Assembly (NCBI RefSeq): GCF_018279705.1
Contig: NZ_CP036498.1
Location: 2,001,001 to 2,065,000, forward strand
Direction: 5' to 3'
Length of the DNA stretch: 64,000 nucleotides
From: Tardiphaga alba
Lineage (GTDB): Bacteria > Pseudomonadota > Alphaproteobacteria > Rhizobiales > Xanthobacteraceae
Shown: positions 17,158 through 25,786 of the stretch, one piece after another
Numbering within the stretch: position 1 is the first letter of the stretch
How the letters are laid out: each line of letters begins with the position of its first letter
Position numbers and translations under genes: made by a program
Notes under the pieces: model-generated
What the model saw: the letters and a program-made list of their open reading frames with translations, nothing else
Databases searched by the model: none
Told to the model about the DNA's origin: nothing

Positions 17158-18918
17158 ATGCTGCCGTCGTCGATCCCAACCTTGTCGGCCCAATCTCTGC
17201 CGGCACGCGCCGGCCGCAGCCTCAAAGCGGGGCTTGCGGTCTGTTGGGGTGTCGCACGTGCGGCGCCGTTGCGCACGGCGCTGATTGCCGCCATTCATGG
17301 CATGGCGGTCTATGTCCTGGCCTCGGTGGAATATGGTCCCTTCGCCAATACGCTGGCGCTGCTGACCTGGGCACTGCTGAATTTCCTGTTCCTCGCCGTT
17401 TTCAAGCGCCCCGGCGTCAGCGCCATACTGGCGCTGCTGCTGGTCGCGGCGCTGATCGTGCTGTCGCAGTTCAAATACGGCATCACCCAGCTGACGCTGA
17501 CCTTCCTCGATTTCCTGATCATCGACCGCGACACCATCTCCTTCATGCAGTCGATCTTCCCGCAATTGCGGACATGGCTGCTGATCGCGGCGGCGGTGGC
17601 CCTGCCGGTGCTGTGGGTGATCTGGCGCGCCGATCCGTTTTTCCTGCGCCGTCGCACTGCGCTTGGCTGTGCCGGCGCCTGCGTGCTCGGGATCATCGGC
17701 ATGTCGGCCGCCAATCCCGAGAAGCCGTGGGAGCCGTTCCAGGGCGTCAACCACATTTCCAATCTCGCGCGCTCCGGCGTCGTCGCCGTCTCGCATCTGA
17801 CGGCCACGGGCTGGATCGAGGCGGACGCCAAGAGCCTCGTCGGCTCCGCGCAAGCGGCGCCGATGACCGCATGCGAGCCGGGCGTGAAGCGGCCGAATAT
17901 CGTGATGGTGCTGGACGAGTCCTCGTTCGACATCTCCGCGGCGCCGGGCATCAAGGTGCCCGCCGGCTATCAGGACTTCTTCACGTCGGCTGACGGCCAG
18001 CAGCGTAAGCTGATCACGGAGTCCTCGGGCGGGCCGACCTGGTACACCGAATTCAACATCTTCACCGGCCTGTCCGCGCGCTCCTTCGGCGCGATGAAAT
18101 TCTACGTCACCCGCATCGCTGCCGGAAAGATTTCGCGCGGCCTGCCGCAGGCGCTGCAGCGCTGCGGTTACCGGACCTTCTCGCTGTATCCGACTTTCGG
18201 CAATTTCCTCAGCGCCCGCAGTTTCCAGCAGGGCGCCGGGATCGACGGCTTCATCGACATGGCTGACATGGGCGTCACCGAGGACATGCAGCCCGACAAG
18301 TTCTATTTCGATCAGGCGAAGGATCTGATTGCGCGCGAGAGCAAGCCCGATCAGCCGATCTTCGTGCTGGTCTATCTCACCGCCAATCATTTCCCGTGGA
18401 CCACGACCTATCGCGATGATCTCACGCCATCAGGCTGGCAGGCGCCGGGTAATACGGCGGAGGTCGACGAATATATCCGCCGCCAGGCGATGACGGCGTC
18501 GGACTATAATGCCTTCGTCTCCCAGCTGAAGAAGGATCATCCGAACGAGCCGTTCCTGCTGGTGCGCTTCGGCGATCACCAGCCGGCGATTGCGCAGAAA
18601 CTGCTGGAGCCAGATATCAAGCAGGCCAAGCGCGCCGACCGCATCATGAATCACGATCCGCGCTACTACACGACCTATTACGCGATCGATGCGCTGAACT
18701 ACCGGCCGGAGCTGTCATCGGCGCTGCCGACCCTCGATGCCGCCTATTTGCCGCTGATGATCCAGGAAGCCGCCCGCGTGCCGCTCGATCCGTCCTTCGT
18801 CGAGCAGAAGAAGATCATGCAGCGCTGCAAGGGCGTATTCTACGGCTGCAAGGGCGGGGACGAAGCAAGCCGGTTCAACCGGATTTTGATCGACGCGGGG
18901 ATGATCAAGAATTTGTAG
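17158..18918 (+). CDS. LTA-synthase-like membrane transferase
   Basis: About 586 aa. Five hydrophobic segments in the first 190 residues are followed by an extracytoplasmic alkaline-phosphatase-superfamily domain. Metal-site motifs are PNIVMVLDESSFD at the start of the domain, the probable nucleophile Thr in ESSGGPTWYTEFN, and RFGDHQPA near the end. This is the layout of lipoteichoic acid synthase, OpgB-type phosphoglycerol transferases and phosphoethanolamine transferases. In a Gram-negative the likely role is adding phospho-groups to periplasmic glucans or LPS. The start is uncertain between 17134 and 17158. Confidence 0.8.
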   Translation: MLPSSIPTLSAQSLPARAGRSLKAGLAVCWGVARAAPLRTALIAAIHGMAVYVLASVEYGPFANTLALLTWALLNFLFLAVFKRPGVSAILALLLVAALIVLSQFKYGITQLTLTFLDFLIIDRDTISFMQSIFPQLRTWLLIAAAVALPVLWVIWRADPFFLRRRTALGCAGACVLGIIGMSAANPEKPWEPFQGVNHISNLARSGVVAVSHLTATGWIEADAKSLVGSAQAAPMTACEPGVKRPNIVMVLDESSFDISAAPGIKVPAGYQDFFTSADGQQRKLITESSGGPTWYTEFNIFTGLSARSFGAMKFYVTRIAAGKISRGLPQALQRCGYRTFSLYPTFGNFLSARSFQQGAGIDGFIDMADMGVTEDMQPDKFYFDQAKDLIARESKPDQPIFVLVYLTANHFPWTTTYRDDLTPSGWQAPGNTAEVDEYIRRQAMTASDYNAFVSQLKKDHPNEPFLLVRFGDHQPAIAQKLLEPDIKQAKRADRIMNHDPRYYTTYYAIDALNYRPELSSALPTLDAAYLPLMIQEAARVPLDPSFVEQKKIMQRCKGVFYGCKGGDEASRFNRILIDAGMIKNL

Positions 18919-18939
18919 AGGCTAATTGCGGTGGCTGCT

Positions 18940-19078
18940 GTCATCCCCGCCTAGCGCGCCGAAGGCGCGCGCGGAGCGGGGATCCAGTAAACACCGCCGA
19001 CGCATTTCTATCATCACCGCCAGTGTCTACTGGGTCACCCGGTCCTGGCGCGCAATTGCGCGCACGGCCGGGTGACGA
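18940..19078. repeat. Extragenic hairpin repeat
   Basis: Two hairpins joined by a short spacer: one built on GCGCGCCGAAGGCGCGC within TCATCCCCGC...GCGGGGAT, the other on GGTCACCCGG...CCGGGTGAC with an inner GCGCGCAATTGCGCGC. It shares blocks with 9660-9790. It lies between convergent genes and may stop transcription from both sides. Confidence 0.55.
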
Positions 19079-19089
19079 CAAGCATTGGG

Positions 19090-20646
19090 TCATTTCCCAA
19101 TCCTCTCCCACATCCACCGCGCCACACTCTCCGGCGAACTCGTCGCATCGTTCCCCGCGGCTCGCAGATTTGCCTCGCGCATCAGCGGCAGATCGATCTT
19201 GCCTAGCAGCACCTGCAGCGCGCCGCGCAGCCTCTCATCACCCGCGCGCTTCGGTGACAGCAGCATGATCGCATCATAAGGCGGGATCGCGTGCCTGGGA
19301 TCATCCAGCACCACCAGATCATATTTCGCGATCAGCCCGTCGCTCGTATAGCCGGCGATCACGTCGACCTCGCCGGACGCCACCGCCGCATACATGAAGT
19401 CCGGCTGCATCACGCGCTGCGCCTTGAACGACAGGCCGTAGCTCTTCTGCAAGCCTGCCCATTCCGGCCGCGAGAAGAATTCATAGTCGCCCGCAATCGT
19501 CATGCTGCCGGCGCGCGCGGCGAGATCAGTGGCGGTCTTGATCCCCAGCGCGTCCGCCTTGGCGCGCGGCATCACCAGCGCATAGGCATTGGCGAAGCCG
19601 AGTTCGCCCAGCAGCGTGATGTCGGCCTTCGCCAGCGTCGTCTTCAGCTCCGCCAGCAATTGCTCGCGCGGCAGAATTTCGCTGCGGTGAAACTGGTTGG
19701 CCCACAGCGTGCCGGAATAATCGATGTAGACATCGATATCGTTCGAGGCGAGGGCATCATAGATGACGCTGGAGCCGAGGCCCTGCCGCGTTGACGTTGC
19801 CAGCCCCGCCGCCTGCAGGCGCTGCGACATCAGGGCGGCCAGCACATATTGCTCGGTAAAGGTCTTGGCGCCCACCACGATACGGGTGCCGGAGCGTGCA
19901 AAACTCGGTGCCAGTGTCGCGATCACCAGCGCGGCGATGCCAATCACGCCGGCCATCATGCGCAGGCGGCTGCGCAGGCGCATGCCGCTTTCGATCAGTG
20001 CTAGCAGCTGATCCACCGCCAGCGCCAGCACGGCCGCTGCCACGCAGCCGAAAATCACCAGCACCCAGTTTTGCGTCTGCAATCCCGCAAAGATGTAATT
20101 GCCGAGCGAGGTCTGTCCGATCGGGGTCGACAGCGTCGCGGTGCCGATCACCCACACCGCCGCGGTGCGGATGCCCGCCATGATCACCGGCAGCGCCAGC
20201 GGCAGTTCTACCATGGTCAGCGTCTGCCGCGGCGTCATGCCGACGCCTTCGGCGGCCTCGAGGAGCGCGGGATCGACGCCGTTGAGGCCCGTAATGGTGT
20301 TGCGCAGCACTGGCAGCATCGAATACAGCGCCAGCGCCAGCACCGCGGGCAGGAAGCCGAAAGCCGAGAAGCTGACGCCGAACCAGTTCAGCGACAGCGC
20401 CGCCAGCGCCAGCAGCAGCGGATAGAATAGCGCCAGCAGCGCGAGGCCCGGTACGGTCTGCACGACGCTGGCCACGCCAAGCAATGCGCCGCGCCACACC
20501 GGCCGATGTCGCGCGAAAACCGCCAGTGGCAGGCTGATGATGAGGCCGAGCGCCAATGCCGCGAGGCTGACACGCACATGGCTGCCGAGATAATCGGGCA
20601 GGTGGCCGAGCGCCGCGCTCCAGCGGGGATCGTCGAGGAGGTTCAT
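19090..20646 (-). CDS. Fused ABC permease / substrate-binding protein (OpuB/EgtU type)
   Basis: 518 aa. Residues about 1-230 form a BPD_transp_1 permease with six helices and the EAA-like loop (AAEGVGMTPRQTLTMVELPLA). Residues about 245-518 form an OpuAC-type binding domain (RIVVGAKTFTEQYVLAALMS). Such fusions import choline, glycine betaine or carnitine, and EgtU of this architecture imports ergothioneine. The ligand here is not determined. It overlaps the ATPase gene by 4 bases (20643-20646). Position 19090 is the 3' end of the two-gene operon. Confidence 0.88.
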   Translation of the reverse strand: MNLLDDPRWSAALGHLPDYLGSHVRVSLAALALGLIISLPLAVFARHRPVWRGALLGVASVVQTVPGLALLALFYPLLLALAALSLNWFGVSFSAFGFLPAVLALALYSMLPVLRNTITGLNGVDPALLEAAEGVGMTPRQTLTMVELPLALPVIMAGIRTAAVWVIGTATLSTPIGQTSLGNYIFAGLQTQNWVLVIFGCVAAAVLALAVDQLLALIESGMRLRSRLRMMAGVIGIAALVIATLAPSFARSGTRIVVGAKTFTEQYVLAALMSQRLQAAGLATSTRQGLGSSVIYDALASNDIDVYIDYSGTLWANQFHRSEILPREQLLAELKTTLAKADITLLGELGFANAYALVMPRAKADALGIKTATDLAARAGSMTIAGDYEFFSRPEWAGLQKSYGLSFKAQRVMQPDFMYAAVASGEVDVIAGYTSDGLIAKYDLVVLDDPRHAIPPYDAIMLLSPKRAGDERLRGALQVLLGKIDLPLMREANLRAAGNDATSSPESVARWMWERIGK

Positions 20647-21425
20647 GCGCCATCCCCCGCGATCAGGTGCTTCAGCCGCTCGGCCTGTCGGCGCGGGGTG
20701 CCGAGCAGTTCGTTGACATAGGCGTCCTTGCTCGCGGACAGTTCGGCCGGCGTGCCGGCGGCAATCAGGCGCCCCGATTTCATCACCGCGATCCGATCCG
20801 CAAGCAGTATCGCCTCGGTCATGTCATGGGTGATCATGATCGTGGTGAGTTTGAGCGTCCGATGCAGCGCCTGGTACTCGTCGCCGAGCGCGTCGCGCGT
20901 CAGCGGATCGAGCGCGCCGAATGGTTCGTCCATCAGCACGATCTCGGGTTTCGCTGCCAAAGCACGCGCCACGCCGACGCGCTGGCGCTGGCCGCCGGAG
21001 AGTTCGTGCGGATAGCGGTCGCGATGCGCGGTGCGGTCGAGCTGGACGAGATCGAGCAGCTCATCGACACGCGCCGCGATCTCGCCGGCCGGTATGCCCA
21101 TCAGCCGCGGCGTGATGCCGATATTGTCGGCGATGGTCATATGCGGGAACAGGCCGCCGCTCTGCACGACATAGCCGATGCTCCGGCGCAGCGCGATCGG
21201 ATCGACATTGGAGATATTCTTGGCCGCCACATGGACCTCACCGCCATCCGGCACGATCAGCCGGTTAGCGAGGCGCAGCAGCGTGGTCTTGCCCGAACCG
21301 GAGCCGCCGACCACCGCCAGGAATTCGCCTGCGGCGACGTCGAGAGAGACGTCATCGACGGCGGTGACACGGTCATTGTCGAAGCGTTTGGTGGCGTGCC
21401 TGAAGCTGATGAGCGGTGACGTCAT
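20643..21425 (-). CDS. ABC transporter ATPase (OpuA/ProV type)
   Basis: 260 aa. Walker A GGSGSGKTT, signature LSGGQRQRVGVARAL, Walker B IVLMDEPFGALDP, H-loop ITHDM. It pairs with the fused permease/binding protein downstream through an ATGA overlap. The start at ATG 21425 (MTSPLISFRHATKRF) is chosen over further upstream frames, which run into a hairpin-rich intergenic region. It lacks the C-terminal CBS pair of osmoregulated OpuA. Confidence 0.92.
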   Translation of the reverse strand: MTSPLISFRHATKRFDNDRVTAVDDVSLDVAAGEFLAVVGGSGSGKTTLLRLANRLIVPDGGEVHVAAKNISNVDPIALRRSIGYVVQSGGLFPHMTIADNIGITPRLMGIPAGEIAARVDELLDLVQLDRTAHRDRYPHELSGGQRQRVGVARALAAKPEIVLMDEPFGALDPLTRDALGDEYQALHRTLKLTTIMITHDMTEAILLADRIAVMKSGRLIAAGTPAELSASKDAYVNELLGTPRRQAERLKHLIAGDGA

Positions 21426-21429
21426 GCGT

Positions 21430-21520
21430 GTTGCCGCCAGCGATCTCCAACCCTCCCCTGCAGGGGAGGGTGATCGCGCGTCGATGCTGTTGTGCCATGC
21501 AAACTCATGGCACAACGCTA
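21430..21520. promoter_or_regulatory. Palindromes between divergent ABC operons
   Basis: Two inverted repeats lie in the gap between two divergent transport operons: CCCTCCCCTGCAGGGGAGGG at about 21450-21470, and GTTGTGCCATG with CATGGCACAAC (11-bp arms, 6-base loop) at about 21490-21517. They could be operators or an extragenic repeat. No regulator gene adjoins. Confidence 0.4.
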
Positions 21521-21616
21521 ACATGCCGGGCGCAGGCGCACCAAATTCGCAGCGTTGAATTCCTCGCCTCGCAACGCTAAGCCAGATCGGCAATTACAAG
21601 CTCCGGGGGAACGCGC

Positions 21617-22450
21617 GTGCAGGCAATGGAAGCCGCGGCATCGATGGCGGTGGCGCTCGATGACGCGACGGTGGCATTCGATGTCGCCGGCGGCAAAGTC
21701 TATACGGCGGTGGAGCAGGCGACGCTGCGTGTCGCGGATGGCGAATTCGTCGCCATTGTCGGCCCCACCGGCTGCGGAAAATCCACGCTGCTCAATGTGG
21801 CCGCCGGTCTGCTGCAGCCGGTCTCCGGCCATGTCCGTATCTTCGATCAGCCGCTCCGCGGTCTCAACACACAGGCCGGCTATCTCTTCCAGGCCGACGC
21901 AGTGTTCCCGTGGAAGACCGCGCGCGACAATGTCGCCATCGGGCTCGAGGTGGCCGGCGTCGCGCGGGAGGAGGCGGTCGAGCGCGCGCAAACCTGGCTC
22001 AATGCCGTCGGCCTCGGCGCCTTCGCAGCCCGCTATCCGCATATGCTGTCCGGCGGTCAGCGCAAGCGCGTGGCGCTGGCGCAGGTGCTGATCCGCAATC
22101 CGAAAATTCTGCTGATGGACGAGCCGTTCGGGCCATTGGATGCGCAGACCCGGCAGGTGATGGGCAATCTGCTGCTCGATCTGTGGACGCGGGATCGCAA
22201 GGCGGTGCTGTTCGTCACCCACGATCTCGAAGAGGCCATCGCGCTTGCCGATCGTGTCGTGATCATGTCGGCCGGCCCGAGCGCGCGCATCATCGGCGAC
22301 TGGCGCGTGTCGCTGCCCCGGCCGCGCGATATTTTCGAGGTCCGTCTCGACAAGGATTTTCACGCTTTGCATCGCGAGATCTGGAGCGTGCTGAAGGCCG
22401 AGGTGATGACGACCTATGCGCAGGCGTCCGGCACGGGAGGTGCCGCATGA
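21617..22450 (+). CDS. ABC transporter ATPase (SsuB/TauB type)
   Basis: 277 aa. Walker A GPTGCGKST, signature LSGGQRKRVALAQVL, Walker B ILLMDEPFGPLD, H-loop VTHDLEEA. The Q-loop region AGYLFQADAVFPWKTARDNV is typical of nitrate/sulfonate/taurine importers. The start is GTG 21617 (preceded by GGGGGA) or ATG 21626. It overlaps the permease gene by 4 bases. Confidence 0.9.
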   Translation: MQAMEAAASMAVALDDATVAFDVAGGKVYTAVEQATLRVADGEFVAIVGPTGCGKSTLLNVAAGLLQPVSGHVRIFDQPLRGLNTQAGYLFQADAVFPWKTARDNVAIGLEVAGVAREEAVERAQTWLNAVGLGAFAARYPHMLSGGQRKRVALAQVLIRNPKILLMDEPFGPLDAQTRQVMGNLLLDLWTRDRKAVLFVTHDLEEAIALADRVVIMSAGPSARIIGDWRVSLPRPRDIFEVRLDKDFHALHREIWSVLKAEVMTTYAQASGTGGAA

Positions 22451-23235
22451 ACCGCCCGGTCTTGCTGACATGTCAGATCATGGTCGCCGTCGTCGGCATC
22501 GCGCTGTGGCATCTGCTCACCAGCGTGGAGATCTTCGGCCGCGTGCTGCTGCCGCCATTCTTCTTTTCCACGCCGGTGGATGTGTTCAGCCAGGTGGTGT
22601 CCTGGTTCGCCTCGGGCATGATCTGGAAACATCTCGGCATCACGCTGCTGGAGTCGCTGCTCGCCTTCGTGATCGGCTCGACGCTTGGCGTGCTGATCGG
22701 CTTCTGGTTCGCGCGCCAGCCGCTGCTGGCTGCAATCTTCGATCCCTATGTGAAGATGGCCAATGCTCTGCCGCGCGTGGTGCTGGCGCCGATCTTCGCG
22801 CTGTGGCTCGGCCTCGGCATCTGGTCGAAGGTGGCGCTCGGCGTCACGCTGGTGTTCTTCATCGTGTTCTTCAACGTCTATCAGGGCGTCAAGGAAGTCT
22901 CGCCATCGGTGCTCGCCAATGGCCGCATGCTCGGCATGAGCGAGCGGCAATTGATGCGCCATGTGTTCTGGCCGTCGGCGCTGTCCTGGATGTTCTCGTC
23001 GCTGCACACCTCGGTGGGCTTTGCGGTCGTGGGCGCCGTGGTCGGCGAATATCTCGGTTCGGCGGCCGGGCTCGGCTATGTGATCCAGCAGGCCGAAGGC
23101 ACCTTCGATGTCGCCGGCGTATTCGCGGGCATGTTCGTGCTGGCGGTGTTCGTCATCGCCATCGACATGCTGGTGACCGTGGTCGAGAAGCGGCTGCTGG
23201 TGTGGAAGCCGGATGTGAATGACGGGCGCGGGTAA
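22447..23235 (+). CDS. ABC transporter permease (SsuC/TauC type)
   Basis: 262 aa, six predicted helices, BPD_transp_1 fold. The cytoplasmic EAA-type loop is seen at NGRMLGMSERQLMRHVFWPS. It starts with ATGA overlap on the ATPase gene. The matching periplasmic protein is probably 23864-24916, which follows after an antisense cupin gene. Confidence 0.9.
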   Translation: MNRPVLLTCQIMVAVVGIALWHLLTSVEIFGRVLLPPFFFSTPVDVFSQVVSWFASGMIWKHLGITLLESLLAFVIGSTLGVLIGFWFARQPLLAAIFDPYVKMANALPRVVLAPIFALWLGLGIWSKVALGVTLVFFIVFFNVYQGVKEVSPSVLANGRMLGMSERQLMRHVFWPSALSWMFSSLHTSVGFAVVGAVVGEYLGSAAGLGYVIQQAEGTFDVAGVFAGMFVLAVFVIAIDMLVTVVEKRLLVWKPDVNDGRG

Positions 23236-23240
23236 TCGCA

Positions 23241-23270
23241 GTTACACCGGGGGCGTGCCCCCGGTGTAAC
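23241..23270. terminator. 30-base palindrome between convergent genes
   Basis: Near-perfect palindrome: 14-base arms (23241-23254, 23257-23270) with a 2-base centre. It is placed between the convergent permease and cupin genes and likely folds as a bidirectional stop. No long T-run is visible. Confidence 0.5.
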
Positions 23271-23285
23271 GTGTGTGCGAGCCGC

Positions 23286-23735
23286 TTACGGCAGCTGCTT
23301 CGTATCGTCCGGCGCCTGCGGGGGCGTCTTGATGGCGATGGCGCGGAACGGCTTGCCGTCGGGCTTGGTGCCGCCATGCGGCGTGCCCTTCGGGATCACG
23401 ATCATGTCGCCGGCCTTCACCTTCACTTCCTTGTCGCCGAGCCAGACCGTGCCGGTGCCTTCCAGGATGTACTGGATCTCGTTGGTGTTGGGATGCATGT
23501 GCTTGGGCACATTGCCGTCCTGAACCGAGATGGTGACGCCGTCGGCGGCCACGAACATTTTTGAGCGGAAGCCGGACTGCGCGGCCGGCCCGAGCGCGTC
23601 GCCGGTCAGTTCCGGCACGGAAATCACCTGTGCGGTGATGTTCTCTGCGGCGAAGGCTTTCGGCACGAGATGGGTGGCGATGCCGCCGGCTACGAAGGTG
23701 GAGGCGAGCAGAAGGGCCGTGGTGATGCGAGACAT
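23286..23735 (-). CDS. Exported small cupin protein
   Basis: 149 aa. Signal peptide (about 1-29, ending PKAFAAE) then a single cupin barrel. Motif 1 is HMHPNTNEIQYILEGTGTVW and motif 2 PKGTPHGGTKPDG, with His/Glu metal ligands. Periplasmic cupins of this kind are often small enzymes or sugar/metal binders; the function here is unknown. It lies antisense between the ABC permease and its probable binding-protein gene. Confidence 0.78.
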   Translation of the reverse strand: MSRITTALLLASTFVAGGIATHLVPKAFAAENITAQVISVPELTGDALGPAAQSGFRSKMFVAADGVTISVQDGNVPKHMHPNTNEIQYILEGTGTVWLGDKEVKVKAGDMIVIPKGTPHGGTKPDGKPFRAIAIKTPPQAPDDTKQLP

Positions 23736-23863
23736 GGATGTTTCCCCGAAATGAATTTTTGTTAGTGGTGAGATGCTAGGCGCGTCTGATCGCGTTGACC
23801 AGCACCGGCTTTCCAACCGGCCGAGGCTCATCTATCCTCCGCCGCAATGCAGCGGAGGAAGCA

Positions 23864-24916
23864 ATGACAACAAACATCAAAACCGGATCGCGCCGTTTAT
23901 TCCTGGGACGTGTCCTGCTCGCCGCTGTCCTGTCGCTGTTCGCCATCCATCCCGCTGCAGCGCAGAGCAAGGTGACCATCGCCATCGGTGGCGGTGCGTG
24001 CCTGTGCTATCTGCCCACCGTCCTTGCCAAGCAGCTCGGCGAATATGAGAAGGCCGGGCTCGCTGTCGAGCTGGTCGATCTCAAGGGCGGCTCCGATGCG
24101 CTGAAGGCGGTGCTCGGCGGCAGCGCCGATGTCGTGTCCGGCTATTTCGATCACTGCGTCAATCTCGCAGCGAAGAAGCAGGAGTTGCAGAGCTTTGTGG
24201 TCTATGACCGCTATCCCGGCCTCGTGCTGGTGGTGTCGCCCAAACAAACGGGCAAGATTACCTCGATCAAGGATCTCGCCGGCAAGAAAGTCGGCGTCAG
24301 CGCGCCGGGGTCATCGACGGACTTCTTCCTGAAATATCAGCTCAAGAAAAACGGCCTCGATCCCCAGGGCACCGCAGTGATCGGCATCGGCCTTGGCGCC
24401 ACCGCGGTGGCAGCGATGCAGCAGGGCCAGATCGACGCCGCCGTGATGCTCGATCCCGCCGTCACCGTGCTGCAGGGCAGTCACAAAGACCTCACGATTC
24501 TCAGCGATACCCGCACCCAGAAGGACACGCTGGATGTGTTCGGCGGCGAATATCCCGGTGGGGCGCTCTATACGACGACGGCCTGGATCAAGGGCCACGA
24601 CAAGGAAGTGCAGGCGCTCACCACGGCGATCATGAACACGCTGAAATGGATCCACACCCATTCGCCGGAAGAGATCATGGCGAAGATGCCAGAGACCATG
24701 GTCGGCAAGGACAAGGAGCTGTATCTCGCAGCGCTCAAGAACACGATCCCGATGTATTCGGAAACCGGCCTGATGGATCCGAAAGGTGCGGCGGCGGTGC
24801 TGGCAGTCTTCAGCGAGGGCTCGCCCGAGGTGGCGAAGGCCAATATCGATGTGAGCAAGACCTACACGAACAAATATGTCGAGCAGTACAACAAGACGGG
24901 GACGAATGCGAAGTAA
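23864..24916 (+). CDS. ABC substrate-binding protein (NMT1/TauA/SsuA type)
   Basis: 350 aa, signal peptide ending near HPAAAQSK, start chosen at ATG 23864 after GGAGGAAG. The family pattern is visible: CYLPTVLAKQLGEYEKAGL, VELVDLKGGSDALKAVLGG, and DLAGKKVGVSAPGSSTD. NMT1-like proteins bind taurine, sulfonates, nitrate, riboflavin or thiamine precursors. With the ATPase and permease at 21617-23235 it makes a complete importer, although a cupin gene on the other strand separates them. Confidence 0.88.
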   Translation: MTTNIKTGSRRLFLGRVLLAAVLSLFAIHPAAAQSKVTIAIGGGACLCYLPTVLAKQLGEYEKAGLAVELVDLKGGSDALKAVLGGSADVVSGYFDHCVNLAAKKQELQSFVVYDRYPGLVLVVSPKQTGKITSIKDLAGKKVGVSAPGSSTDFFLKYQLKKNGLDPQGTAVIGIGLGATAVAAMQQGQIDAAVMLDPAVTVLQGSHKDLTILSDTRTQKDTLDVFGGEYPGGALYTTTAWIKGHDKEVQALTTAIMNTLKWIHTHSPEEIMAKMPETMVGKDKELYLAALKNTIPMYSETGLMDPKGAAAVLAVFSEGSPEVAKANIDVSKTYTNKYVEQYNKTGTNAK

Positions 24917-24949
24917 GGCGTCTAACCGAAAACGCAGGCAGTCCGCCGC

Positions 24950-25654
24950 ATGACGGCTCCCGCCATTCACCGCGTTGCCCGGCTCGACCTCACTCGCACC
25001 GACTGGCGCTGGCCGTTCGCCGATGAACGGCGCGCCGATATCGATGCGTATTTCGCGGAACAACGCGCCGGGAAGCCGCAGATGTTCAACGGTCGCGTAT
25101 TGCTCGCGCGCCATCCGCTGTTCACGGGCGAGGGGCTTTCCAGCGACTATTTCGAAACGGATTTTGCCAGCTTTCTCGCCTGGCGCGATTGGGGCTTTCC
25201 CGATCGTGACGTGTTCAACGGTTTCGGCATGGGCGCGCTCCGCAGTGCCGATGGTGCGTTCGTGCTCGGCGAGATGGGCGCGCATACGGCCAATGCCGGG
25301 CGCATCTATTTCGCATCGGGCACGCCCGATCTCAGCGATCTGCGCGACGGTGTCGTCGATGTCGCCGGCAGCGTGATCCGCGAGGTCGAGGAAGAGCTGG
25401 GCTTGACCGAGGCGGACTATCTCATTGCTGACGATTGGTGCTGCGTAGTCACCGATCATGCGCTGGCGATGATGCGGGTGCTGACATCCGATCTGTCAGG
25501 CGAAGCGCTGCGCGAAAAACTCAAGGCCAATCTCGCTGCGCAGGCCGAGCCGGAATTGAGCGATATTCATCTCGTGCGCAGTCCGGCCGATTTCACCGCC
25601 ACCATGCCGGTTTTCGTCACGGCATTTCTGCAAGCGCAATTCGCTGCCATGTAG
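24950..25654 (+). CDS. NUDIX-family hydrolase
   Basis: 234 aa. The NUDIX box is recognisable around residues 133-155 (Gly in RDGVVDVAG, then REVEEELGL), which binds Mg2+ for hydrolysis of a diphosphate-linked substrate. The N-terminal 90 residues are not characteristic. It starts 33 bases after the binding-protein gene and could be cotranscribed. The specific substrate is unknown. Confidence 0.75.
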   Translation: MTAPAIHRVARLDLTRTDWRWPFADERRADIDAYFAEQRAGKPQMFNGRVLLARHPLFTGEGLSSDYFETDFASFLAWRDWGFPDRDVFNGFGMGALRSADGAFVLGEMGAHTANAGRIYFASGTPDLSDLRDGVVDVAGSVIREVEEELGLTEADYLIADDWCCVVTDHALAMMRVLTSDLSGEALREKLKANLAAQAEPELSDIHLVRSPADFTATMPVFVTAFLQAQFAAM

Positions 25655-25744
25655 GGTGGGCAAAGGCGCTCTTGCGCCGTGCCCGCCTGTACCAGCCGAG
25701 CACTTGAAGGTGGGCACGTCGCTGCGCTCCTTTGCCCACCCTAC
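25651..25744. repeat. Extragenic hairpin repeat
   Basis: GTAGGGTGGGCAAAGG (25651-25666, overlapping the NUDIX stop) and its exact complement CCTTTGCCCACCCTAC (25729-25744) flank a GC-rich spacer. The GGTGGGCA core also occurs at 6140. Typical dispersed palindromic element. Confidence 0.65.
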
Positions 25745-25786
25745 AGATTTCGGGTTACATTGGCGCAATTGCTCTTGGAGTGCCCG

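Noticed and set aside
17035..18390. A 451-codon open frame antisense to the LTA-synthase-like gene
   Set aside because: The sense protein has membrane helices and metal motifs. The antisense frame is low-complexity shadow.
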